From positions 1-8,229 of the forward strand of contig JAQUMP010000135.1 in the NCBI GenBank assembly GCA_028718065.1: a stretch of 8,229 bases of DNA, written 5' to 3'. Position numbers and translations under genes: made by a program. Every line of letters begins with the position of its first letter. Position 1 is the first letter of the stretch. Below, piece by piece: positions 1 through 5,041 of the stretch. The notes under the pieces are model-generated. The model was not told the DNA's origin and did not search any database. It saw only the letters and a list, made by a program, of their open reading frames with translations. This stretch comes from Chitinivibrionales bacterium (lineage in GTDB: Bacteria > Fibrobacterota > Chitinivibrionia > Chitinivibrionales > FEN-1185).

Positions 1-717
1 CTTTACGTCTTTGATTGTGCCGGCTTCCACCTTGGCCGCCAATTCTTTAAGCTCATTGCCTGCCGTATCAAGGTCGGCCTTTGCAATGTGTTCCATATGC
101 GCCGCCTTAAGCCTTAAAAACGAACCGGCTTTTCGTATTTCGGAAGCGGCCCCGGTGCGATCGTTTTCCTGCAGTTTTGTTTTTGCTTTATCGGAATGAT
201 AAGTATATTCTTTCTCAAAAAGCGAATCCGCCCTGATTTCAACCGGGGGCATTGCATATATATTATCAATGGGTACGGAAGTCACCGACGGGGCGGCCGT
301 ATCGACAAGCGGGAGCATGGCATACTTATTGTCAATAATCTTTATCACCTTGTCCGTTGCGGCGTCAAGCTTCTTAAGATCCTTAAATCGGCCGGCGGCC
401 ACGTTGTCCGACAGGACTTTAATTTGTTTTGCCGCCGCGGCGATACGATAATTCTGGAAAAGTAAAAACGAATTACCCAATTTCAATTCAGCGGAGGCTT
501 TCGTGTAGTCGCCGCTTTTAAGGTATTCCTTGGCAAGTGCAAAGTGGTACTTCGGCGCATCCAGCCAGACGGACCAATCGGCGGCATCGATGGGCGTCCA
601 TGCTTCGGATTTGGCGCCGGCTGTTTTCACCGTGGGTTTCTGTTCGGCGGAATCAGCGGAAAAAACAACGGTGGAAAGAATAATAGCTGCAATGGAAAAA
701 GATTTGATGGATACCAT
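1..717 (-). CDS. Exported alpha-helical protein with internal duplication (partial, C-terminus outside window)
   Basis: No family is recognised. The frame stays open for 239 codons from the ATG at 717 to the window edge without a stop. A consensus Shine-Dalgarno (AAGGAGG, bases 725-731 on the minus strand) lies 7 bp before the ATG and fixes the start. Residues 1-21 form a signal peptide: short basic start, hydrophobic core (AAIILSTVVFSA), likely cleavage after Ala21. The mature part is predicted helical, with two related halves of about 60 residues (about 58-118 and 174-239) sharing patterns such as A-x-E/S-I/L-(K/R)-x-(A/L)-G-(N/S)-(S)FL and V-x-AG-x-x-KD. The linker (about 135-165) is proline-rich. 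It follows the SPFH gene by 31 bp with its own ribosome site, so the two are very likely co-transcribed. The helical-pair design resembles YfdX-like or TPR-like periplasmic proteins, but no assignment is made. Confidence 0.88.
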   Translation of the reverse strand, partial: MVSIKSFSIAAIILSTVVFSADSAEQKPTVKTAGAKSEAWTPIDAADWSVWLDAPKYHFALAKEYLKSGDYTKASAELKLGNSFLLFQNYRIAAAAKQIKVLSDNVAAGRFKDLKKLDAATDKVIKIIDNKYAMLPLVDTAAPSVTSVPIDNIYAMPPVEIRADSLFEKEYTYHSDKAKTKLQENDRTGAASEIRKAGSFLRLKAAHMEHIAKADLDTAGNELKELAAKVEAGTIKDVK

Positions 718-724
718 GATGGAA

Positions 725-731
725 CCTCCTT
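725..731 (-). promoter_or_regulatory. Strong ribosome binding site of the exported helical protein
   Basis: AAGGAGG on the minus strand, 7 bp upstream of the ATG at 717. It sits in the 31-bp gap after the SPFH stop codon and decides the start of the downstream partial gene. Confidence 0.85.
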
Positions 732-748
732 GTTGAATGTTTGCGCAC

Positions 749-1618
749 CTATTTTCCGGATTGCGGTATTCCGGCAAGGTCGCCGATAACGTTGACAAGT
801 TGCTGATTCGCCGGAACGATGATTTTTGCGTTGTTCTGGAGCGCGAACTGGGCCGTTTCCAGCCTTTTTAATATCTGCGAATTTCCTACGAAATATTTGT
901 CGGCGGCCTCGTTTACCAACCGGATCGCTTCGGCCTCTCCTTCGGCGCTCAGGATTCGGGCTTGCCGCACCCCTTCCGCCTTTTTTATCTCGGCGCGTTT
1001 TATGCCGTCCGCCGTGGTCTCCGCTGCGGTCGCAAAGTCGACCGCGGCGATCTTTTCGTTTTCGGCCTTTACGATCTTGTTCATGGTGTCCTGGACGTCT
1101 TTGGGCGGATCGATTTCCTTTAATTCCGCACGCACGATATCAATACCCCAGTGCGTAGTTTCCCGGATAAGGATTTCATGCAGATCTTTGTTGATTCTGC
1201 CGCGTTCACTGTTGGCGGATTTAAGCGACATCGTGCCGATGATGTTTCTGAGCGTACTGCGGGAAAGATTTACTATTTGGTAACTGACATTATTGACATT
1301 GTACTGCGAGTTTTTAACGTCTTCTTCTTGGTCTTTAACCTTGTAGTATATCTGCGCGTCAACCATCGCATTCAGGTTGTCGTTGGTAATAATCTCCTGT
1401 GGATCGGCATTCACCAACTGCTCCGTTATATTCACCTGATACATTTTGTCGGCAATCGGAATGAGCCAATGAAAGCCGGGACCGGCAAAGTGATGGTATT
1501 TTCCCAGACGCTCGACCAGGCCTCTGCGCGTAGGCCGGACGATTTTTATCCCCGTAAGAAAAAGAAAAACAACAATAATGCCTAATACCCAAATCCAGGT
1601 TGACGCCTGAGCTTGCAT
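749..1618 (-). CDS. SPFH/Band 7 (stomatin/paraslipin, QmcA-like) membrane protein
   Basis: This is a 289-residue member of the SPFH (stomatin-prohibitin-flotillin-HflK/C) superfamily, which forms large membrane-anchored oligomers and scaffolds microdomains or modulates membrane proteases. One N-terminal membrane segment (about 8-24) is followed by the typical IVRPTRRGLVERLGKYH stretch and the GPGFHWLIPIADKM signature (46-59). The Band 7 core runs to about residue 190, including LRNIIGTMSL (123-132) and the WGIDIVRAELKEIDPP region (157-172). An Ala/Glu-rich helix with KAEGVRQARILSAEGEAEAIR (213-233) is the usual oligomerising coil. Length and order match the QmcA/YbbK-paraslipin branch. A purine-rich Shine-Dalgarno (AGGAGGAGGA, 1624-1633) precedes the ATG at 1618. 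The usual partner, an NfeD-like protein, is absent; an exported helical protein follows instead. Family assignment is secure, physiological role is not. Confidence 0.95.
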   Translation of the reverse strand: MQAQASTWIWVLGIIVVFLFLTGIKIVRPTRRGLVERLGKYHHFAGPGFHWLIPIADKMYQVNITEQLVNADPQEIITNDNLNAMVDAQIYYKVKDQEEDVKNSQYNVNNVSYQIVNLSRSTLRNIIGTMSLKSANSERGRINKDLHEILIRETTHWGIDIVRAELKEIDPPKDVQDTMNKIVKAENEKIAAVDFATAAETTADGIKRAEIKKAEGVRQARILSAEGEAEAIRLVNEAADKYFVGNSQILKRLETAQFALQNNAKIIVPANQQLVNVIGDLAGIPQSGK

Positions 1619-2008
1619 AGAAATCCTCCTCCTGCGATAAAAAGTGTATTTTATTTTTCAGTATCACGATTCAGCGTTGAAAAGCAGATTCAATAATAAT
1701 GTTCCAGCCTTTTAACGGGCAAATGATACGTGGAATCAACTGCAACACCAACAGAAAAACAGCAAGAATTGCGCCATTGCCGTTTATAGGCCCAACACCA
1801 GATACAAATATCCGTGCATTCCGGGTAATTCTCGTTTGTAGGATGGCCTTTATCGATAATGGGAATTGTTTCGCAATAACGGAAATGATGAATCACATAG
1901 CCCGCGCATTTTTGGCGATAAACAAACGGTCATGGCATATCACCGTCCAATTTTCTTTTCGTGGCGGCATGTTGATTGCTGAAAATATTACCGGAGGGAA
2001 GATAACGT
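1619..2008. other. About 390 bp without a supportable gene
   Basis: The first 15 bases hold the SPFH ribosome site (1624-1633, minus), and the last 18 hold the thioredoxin ribosome site (GGAGGG near 1993-1998, plus). A promoter for the minus-strand unit must lie here, but no clear -35/-10 pair stands out; TAAAAT on the minus strand near 1650 is a weak -10 candidate. Between them, three overlapping reading frames are open (plus 1699-2019; minus 1690-1896; and a minus frame of 73 codons with no ATG that reads as a hydrophobic segment ending near 1672). None has a ribosome site or a recognisable family. This may be a decayed gene or ordinary intergenic DNA. Confidence 0.5.
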
Positions 2009-2449
2009 ATGAAGTTTAATGGAAATCGCCGGACTATGAAAATCGGAATCGCCGCCGCACTATTTTTTACGACAGTATCTTCTTTCAACTGCTTTAAAGG
2101 TTCTATCCCGGAATCGCCGTATATAAAAACCATTATAACCGAGCAGGATTTTAGGATGGTTCTTGACAGTGCTGGTTCGCGGCTGATCATTGTTGACCTC
2201 TATGCAGACTGGTGTGGCCCGTGCAGAATGCTCCATCCAACGCTGGATGCTTTAGCCCAAAAATATACCGGCAAAGTTGCTTTTTACCGGGTGAATGTTG
2301 ACGCCAATCCCAAGATCGCAGCGGCCTTTGGCGCCAACGGCATTCCATTTGTTGTGTTCATTAAGGAAGGAAAGACTGTTGCGTCGCTGGTTGGCCTCAA
2401 CCCTTCGGATTCGTATGAAAAAGTAATTTCAACTTATGGTCCAATTTGA
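2009..2449 (+). CDS. Exported thioredoxin-like protein with WCGPC active site
   Basis: 146 residues. An N-terminal hydrophobic segment (about 11-26, IGIAAALFFTTVSSF) preceded by basic residues looks like a signal peptide or membrane anchor; Cys28 follows, but the residues before it (S-F-N) are a poor lipobox. The thioredoxin fold starts near residue 43. The active site is WCGPC (68-72) in the context VDLYADWCGPC, and the cis-proline loop is GIPF (111-114) instead of the commoner GIPT. VNVDANP (95-101) matches the family. The whole points to a thiol-disulfide oxidoreductase of the envelope. The ATG at 2009 has a good ribosome site (GGAGGG, 10 bp away); an internal Met10 is a weaker start. The DUF302 gene follows after 12 bp, implying one transcript. 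WCGPC suggests a reducing or general thioredoxin role; partner and electron donor cannot be told. Confidence 0.93.
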   Translation: MKFNGNRRTMKIGIAAALFFTTVSSFNCFKGSIPESPYIKTIITEQDFRMVLDSAGSRLIIVDLYADWCGPCRMLHPTLDALAQKYTGKVAFYRVNVDANPKIAAAFGANGIPFVVFIKEGKTVASLVGLNPSDSYEKVISTYGPI

Positions 2450-2461
2450 AAAGGAGATCGT

Positions 2462-2851
2462 ATGGCTTATTACTACAGCAAAACAATTTCCGGGTCATTC
2501 AACGAGATTATTCAGCGGGTGACCGATGCTCTTAAAAAAGAAGGGTTCGGGATACTAACGCGGATCGACATTTCCAAAACCTTAAAAGAAAAACTCAATG
2601 TTGATTTCCGCAATTATACGATTCTTGGCGCGTGCAATCCGCCGTTTGCATATAAGGCATTGCAGGCGGAAGATAACATCGGCGTAATGCTGCCGTGCAA
2701 TGTTATCGTGCAGGAAAAGGAGATGGGGAAAATAGAGGTGGCGTCGATAGAACCACAAACATCTATGCAAGCCGTAAAAAATCCTTCACTCGAAAGTATC
2801 GCCGTGGAGATACAGAGCAAATTGCACGCGGCAATCGATTCTCTGCAATAA
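2462..2851 (+). CDS. DUF302 family protein
   Basis: 129 residues, full length for a single-domain DUF302 protein (Pfam PF03625). Family features are the start with an aromatic/Ser stretch leading into a helix (SFNEIIQRVTDALKKEGFGIL, 12-32), the strand with KTLKEKLNVDF, the YTILGACNPPFAYKAL segment (52-67), and the LPCNVIVQE strand (77-85). Cys58 and Cys79 sit in the two conserved positions facing the family's presumed ligand pocket. No signal peptide, so probably cytoplasmic. The ribosome site AAGGAG (2451-2456) is 5 bp from the ATG, and the gap after the thioredoxin gene is 12 bp, so the two are an operon. DUF302 proteins often occur near thioredoxins and sulfur or redox genes, but their biochemical function is not established and none is claimed here. 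Confidence 0.93.
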   Translation: MAYYYSKTISGSFNEIIQRVTDALKKEGFGILTRIDISKTLKEKLNVDFRNYTILGACNPPFAYKALQAEDNIGVMLPCNVIVQEKEMGKIEVASIEPQTSMQAVKNPSLESIAVEIQSKLHAAIDSLQ

Positions 2852-2867
2852 CTCAAATTTTGTTTTA

Positions 2868-3028
2868 TTAAGCCAGATCCATGCGATAGAGCGCCAGCTC
2901 TTTGAGTTTGAGATTGTTTTTTGCCCGCCGGGAGGCAAGCCACAGCCCGACAAAAAAAACGACAGGGCCAGCATCACGCCATAAGAATGATTCGGAAAGC
3001 CGAAAACTTTAAATACGATTGAATACAT
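2868..3028 (-). pseudogene. lgt: Relic of lgt 5' end (prolipoprotein diacylglyceryl transferase), truncated and frameshifted
   Basis: On the minus strand the ATG at 3028 opens 23 codons reading M-Y-S-I-V-F-K-V-F-G-F-P-N-H-S-Y-G-V-M-L, then A-L-S, which matches the Lgt N-terminus (family pattern: P-x-L/I-F-x-(x)-G-...-(H/Y)-SYG-x-M-L-AL-x-F). A run of eight T (2952-2959) then shifts the frame: after it, the next frame reads VGLWLASRRAKNNL and on to MDLA (27 codons, 2871-2951) and stops at TAA (2868-2870), again Lgt-like (x-G-x-WLA-x-RRAK...DLA). Six or nine T would restore one frame. Lgt is normally about 260-300 residues, so only about 50 remain. There is no ribosome site before the ATG. It lies convergent to DUF302 with 16 bp between stops. 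I infer a nonfunctional fragment left by a duplication or rearrangement. Confidence 0.8.
2952..2959 (-). repeat. T8 homopolymer at the frameshift in the lgt relic
   Basis: Eight A on the plus strand (eight T in the coding sense of the lgt relic) mark exactly where the Lgt-like reading changes frame. Homopolymer slippage or a sequencing error would both produce this. Confidence 0.7.
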
Positions 3029-3051
3029 AAGAGCGGACGAAAAGTGTACCG

Positions 3052-3077
3052 TTTTCCTTGTTTTACCTCAAGGAAAA
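3052..3077. repeat. Perfect 9-bp inverted repeat upstream of nikR
   Basis: TTTTCCTTG (3052-3060) and CAAGGAAAA (3069-3077) are exact reverse complements with an 8-base spacer (TTTTACCT). It lies 50 bp before the nikR start and just outside the lgt relic. It is not followed by a T-run on either strand, so it is not a classic terminator. It could be a regulatory site for nikR, an RNA hairpin in the leader, or part of a mobile-element end. Confidence 0.6.
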
Positions 3078-3126
3078 GAAATGTATTTTATGCGTTGAAT
3101 TATGGTTCGTTTATATGGGGGACATC

Positions 3127-3543
3127 ATGAATGCTTTATACCGATTTGGGATCTCGCTTGAAAAAAGCCTGCTTGATGCCTTTGACAGGGTTATTAAAAC
3201 AGAAAATTATCAGAACCGATCAGAGGCGCTTCGTGATTTGATCCGCGAGAAACTTCTTCAAAAAAAATGGATAGAAGGCGGCGCGGTCGCAGGCGCCATT
3301 GTCATGACTTACGATCATCATAAGCGCGAGCTTGTGAATAAAATGCTGGATATTCAACACGATTATCACGACACGATTCTCTCTACCCAGCATGTGCATC
3401 TTGACCATAACCACTGCCTTGAAGTTATCGCCGTGCGGGGAAAAGCGCGTGATGTTGAGCGCCTCTCAAATAGCCTGAAGTCCCAGGTTGGCGTCAAGCA
3501 TGTCAGCCTTAGCATTTCGGCAACAGGCGAAGAATCCCGGTAA
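3127..3543 (+). CDS. nikR: Nickel-responsive regulator NikR
   Basis: 138 residues, matching the 130-140 typical of NikR, a ribbon-helix-helix repressor of nickel uptake with a C-terminal ACT-like metal-binding domain that makes it a tetramer. The N-terminus has the ribbon (ALYRFGISLEKSLLDAFD, 3-20) and helix with NRSEALRDLIREKL (30-43). The four high-affinity nickel ligands are all present at family spacing: His78 (in IQHDYHD), His89 and His91 (in TQHVHLDH), and Cys97 (in HNHCLEV). The ATG at 3127 is chosen because it starts at the family-normal position and follows a G-rich stretch (3117-3122); an in-frame ATG at 3115 and a longer frame from 3058 add residues foreign to NikR. The gene stands 152 bp before a NikM-type transporter, which it most likely controls. 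Confidence 0.97.
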   Translation: MNALYRFGISLEKSLLDAFDRVIKTENYQNRSEALRDLIREKLLQKKWIEGGAVAGAIVMTYDHHKRELVNKMLDIQHDYHDTILSTQHVHLDHNHCLEVIAVRGKARDVERLSNSLKSQVGVKHVSLSISATGEESR

Positions 3544-3591
3544 TGCTTTTAATTCTCCCTGTAAGCCCACAATAAAAGCCTTGCCTTTTAA

Positions 3592-3618
3592 GTGGCACGA
3601 AAATAATATTAGTAACAC
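3592..3618. promoter_or_regulatory. Candidate NikR operator 1
   Basis: Imperfect palindrome GTGGCAC - 13 bp - GTAACAC (arms 3592-3598 and 3612-3618). Five of seven positions are complementary. The arms and spacing fit the GTGTTAC-N13/14-GTAACAC class of NikR sites that I recall from comparative studies. It lies between nikR and the transporter gene it would regulate, 50 bp upstream of an identical-geometry site. Confidence 0.65.
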
Positions 3619-3631
3619 AACACATTTTTTT

Positions 3632-3660
3632 TTGCCTTATTGTGGCACGATAAATAAATA
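3632..3660 (+). promoter_or_regulatory. Weak candidate promoter of nikM, inside operator 2
   Basis: TTGCCT (3632-3637) and TAAATA (3655-3660) are 17 bp apart. Match to the sigma-70 consensus is modest, but the -10 half falls within the second operator, the usual layout for repression by NikR. Confidence 0.35.
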
Positions 3661-3668
3661 CGTGCTAC
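3642..3668. promoter_or_regulatory. Candidate NikR operator 2
   Basis: Imperfect palindrome GTGGCAC - 13 bp - GTGCTAC (arms 3642-3648 and 3662-3668). Six of seven positions are complementary; with the flanking base the arms extend to GTGGCACG/CGTGCTAC. Left arm and spacing are the same as in operator 1. It ends 27 bp before the nikM start codon. Confidence 0.68.
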
Positions 3669-3695
3669 ATCAGCCAAAGAGAAGGTGGACAAAAC

Positions 3696-4385
3696 ATGCA
3701 TATTCCAGATGGTTATTTCGGGCCGACTACGTGTATCGCCGGATTCGCTGCAATGATCCCGGTCTGGGTAATTGCCTCTAAAAAGGTGAAAAAAAAACTT
3801 CAAGTAAAACAGGTTCCGCTTTTAGCCATTGGCGCAGCGTTCAGTTTTGTGATTATGATGTTCAATGTGCCTATACCTGGAGGAACAACCGGACATGCGG
3901 TTGGCGCTGTCCTGGTAGCAATCTTACTTGGTCCATGGGCAGCTGCCATTGCGGTGACTGTTGCATTGGTTATACAGGCAATGCTTTTTGGAGATGGCGG
4001 TATCACGGCAATTGGCGCAAACTGCTTTAACATGGCATTTGTATTGCCTTTTATTGGATACGCAGTGTATCGCATAATAAGCGGCAAAAGTGAAACCACA
4101 TCAAAACGGAGAGTAATTGCAGCGGGAGTTGCCGGCTATGTCGGTCTAGTAATGGCATCATTATGCGCAGGAATGGAATTTGGAATACAACCATTGTTGC
4201 ACCACACTTTATCAGGCCGGGCTCTGTATTGTCCTTACGGATTGAAGATTGCTGTCCCGGCAATGGTTGGTGAACATCTGCTTTTTTTTGGATGGATCGA
4301 GTTGATTGTAACCGCGCTTGTCGTTAAATTTTTGCAGAAGCAGGAGCCTGGACTCTTACGTACAGGAATGGAGGCTTCTCAATGA
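3696..4385 (+). CDS. nikM: ECF nickel (or cobalt) transporter substrate-binding membrane protein, NikM/CbiM type
   Basis: 229 residues, a multi-span membrane protein of the CbiM/NikM family, the substrate-specific component of energy-coupling-factor metal transporters. The mature N-terminus begins MHIPDGYF; in solved NikM the free amino terminus, His2 and His67 bind the metal, and here His67 lies in PGGTTGH (61-67), exactly at the family position. GDGGITAIGAN (99-109) is the second conserved loop. About six hydrophobic segments follow the family order. The ribosome site AAGGTGG (3682-3688) is 7 bp from the ATG. Two NikR-type palindromes directly upstream and the neighbouring nikR favour nickel over cobalt. 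It overlaps the next gene by four bases (ATGA), so the two are translationally coupled. No CbiQ/NikQ or CbiO/NikO gene follows, so energising subunits must come from elsewhere. Confidence 0.93.
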   Translation: MHIPDGYFGPTTCIAGFAAMIPVWVIASKKVKKKLQVKQVPLLAIGAAFSFVIMMFNVPIPGGTTGHAVGAVLVAILLGPWAAAIAVTVALVIQAMLFGDGGITAIGANCFNMAFVLPFIGYAVYRIISGKSETTSKRRVIAAGVAGYVGLVMASLCAGMEFGIQPLLHHTLSGRALYCPYGLKIAVPAMVGEHLLFFGWIELIVTALVVKFLQKQEPGLLRTGMEASQ

Positions 4386-4717
4386 AGACCAAAAATAAAC
4401 TTTGGATTGGGCTGGGTACGCTTGCAGTAATATCACCAATTGGTCTTTACTTGCCGGAAAAATTAAAAGCCGGAGATGCTTGGGGCGAGTGGGGTCCAGA
4501 CAAAATTAAGGAACTGGTCGGATATATACCAAGTGGATTTGGAAAATTATCGTCGACATGGAATGCAGTAATGCCTGAATATGCTTTTAAAGGGTGGGAA
4601 GAAAAAGGACTTTGGCATCTTAGTTTCGCTTACATTATATCTGCGGTGATTGGCGTTGGCCTTTGTGTTGGAGGGGTATATCTTCTCTGCAAATTGCTTG
4701 CAGGAAAAGAGCGATAG
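4382..4717 (+). CDS. NikN/CbiN-like two-TM accessory protein of the metal transporter
   Basis: 111 residues. It has two predicted membrane segments, about 8-24 (WIGLGTLAVISPIGLYL) and 80-103 (FAYIISAVIGVGLCVGGVYLL), flanking an extracytoplasmic loop with AWGEWGPDKIKELVGYIPSG (33-52) and MPEYAF (64-69). This layout and the Gly/Trp-rich loop match the small proteins encoded right after CbiM/NikM in ECF nickel and cobalt systems (CbiN/NikN or the PDGLE-type group). They assist the M component in substrate loading. Its ATG overlaps the nikM stop (ATGA, 4382-4385), a strong sign of translational coupling and joint function. The usual next genes (Q, O) are missing. The exact subfamily is uncertain; the role as transporter accessory rests mainly on position and topology. 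Confidence 0.8.
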   Translation: MKTKNKLWIGLGTLAVISPIGLYLPEKLKAGDAWGEWGPDKIKELVGYIPSGFGKLSSTWNAVMPEYAFKGWEEKGLWHLSFAYIISAVIGVGLCVGGVYLLCKLLAGKER

Positions 4718-4855
4718 CCTGAAATTCCTTGATAGGCCTGGAAGAACAATAAAAAAACATAAGCATTGTAGTCAACTCACCACACACAAATAACACATTG
4801 ATATAGTTTATGTTATAGAACATTGTTTCCCTTTTTAGTTTTCCTGCAGAAAAGT

Positions 4856-4873
4856 TGTAGTGAAATCACTACA
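4856..4873. promoter_or_regulatory. Perfect 8-bp palindrome, possible activator site
   Basis: TGTAGTGA-AA-TCACTACA: arms are exact reverse complements with a 2-base centre. Its centre lies about 100 bp upstream of the start expected from the sigma-54-like promoter, a normal distance for an enhancer-binding protein. It has no downstream T-run, so a terminator is unlikely. It differs from the NifA pattern (TGT-N10-ACA), since the spacer here is 12. Confidence 0.5.
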
Positions 4874-4896
4874 CCAGTTTCTATTAAATTTTTAAG

Positions 4897-4911
4897 TACT
4901 ATTGTCGTTAA
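4897..4911 (+). repeat. 15-mer direct repeat, copy 1
   Basis: TACTATTGTCGTTAA; matches copy 2 at 4959-4973 in 14 of 15 positions, offset 62 bp. Confidence 0.65.
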
Positions 4912-4939
4912 ATAATGATTTTTAATAAGTTACAACCTG

Positions 4940-4954
4940 TGGCACGGGACTTGT
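4940..4954 (+). promoter_or_regulatory. Candidate sigma-54 (-24/-12) promoter
   Basis: TGGCACG-GGAC-TTGT matches TGGCACG-N4-TTGC in ten of eleven specified bases. The -24 GG is at 4941-4942; the -12 dinucleotide at 4953-4954 is GT instead of GC. It would start transcription near 4966, about 75 bp before the coiled-coil gene. An overlapping TATACT (4957-4962) could serve a sigma-70-type promoter, although no -35 is evident. Confidence 0.5.
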
Positions 4955-4958
4955 TTTA

Positions 4959-4973
4959 TACTATTGCCGTTAA
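4959..4973 (+). repeat. 15-mer direct repeat, copy 2
   Basis: TACTATTGCCGTTAA; one mismatch to copy 1 (4897-4911). It overlaps the expected transcription start and TATACT hexamer, suggesting a repressor or regulator site. Confidence 0.65.
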
Positions 4974-5041
4974 CAAAACCGCGTCCGGACAACTCGGTTG
5001 AGAAACAGAAAGATCTATAAACTTTAAAAAGGAGTGGTGTT

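Larger units (their letters stand above)
4718..5041. other. AT-rich 324-bp regulatory region before the coiled-coil gene
   Basis: No open frame is convincing. No T-run terminator was seen after the NikN-like gene. The region holds an 8-bp-arm palindrome (4856-4873), a 15-mer direct repeat (4897-4911 and 4959-4973), a sigma-54-like promoter (4940-4954) and a TATACT hexamer (4957-4962), then a 5' untranslated stretch ending in the ribosome site AAGGAG (5030-5035). Confidence 0.6.

Noticed and set aside
690..717. Apparent frameshift at the start of the exported helical protein
   Set aside because: Recounting the A-run (696-700, five bases) gives one continuous frame through the signal peptide.
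819..1283. 154-codon plus-strand frame
   Set aside because: Antisense to the well-supported SPFH gene with no ribosome site.
1690..1896. 68-codon minus-strand frame rich in Cys and Trp
   Set aside because: Unusual composition, no ribosome site and overlap with other equally open frames suggest chance.
1699..2019. 106-codon plus-strand frame overlapping the thioredoxin start
   Set aside because: No ribosome site before its ATG, no recognisable family, and its last residues simply translate the thioredoxin ribosome site.
2889..2945. Terminator hairpin after DUF302
   Set aside because: Small stems (AGAGC/GCTCT, TTGCC/GGCAA) exist but lie in the lgt relic and lack a properly placed T-run.
3058..3126. 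Longer nikR start at 3058 or 3115
   Set aside because: Added residues are not NikR-like, the 3058 frame crosses the inverted repeat, and family length fits 3127.
3593..3660. TGGCACG at 3593 and 3643 as sigma-54 -24 elements
   Set aside because: Neither is followed by TTGC at the required spacing; both fit better as halves of NikR-type palindromes.
4939..4965. Third NikR operator at GTGGCAC 4939
   Set aside because: The sequence 13 bp downstream (TACTATT) does not form the second arm.
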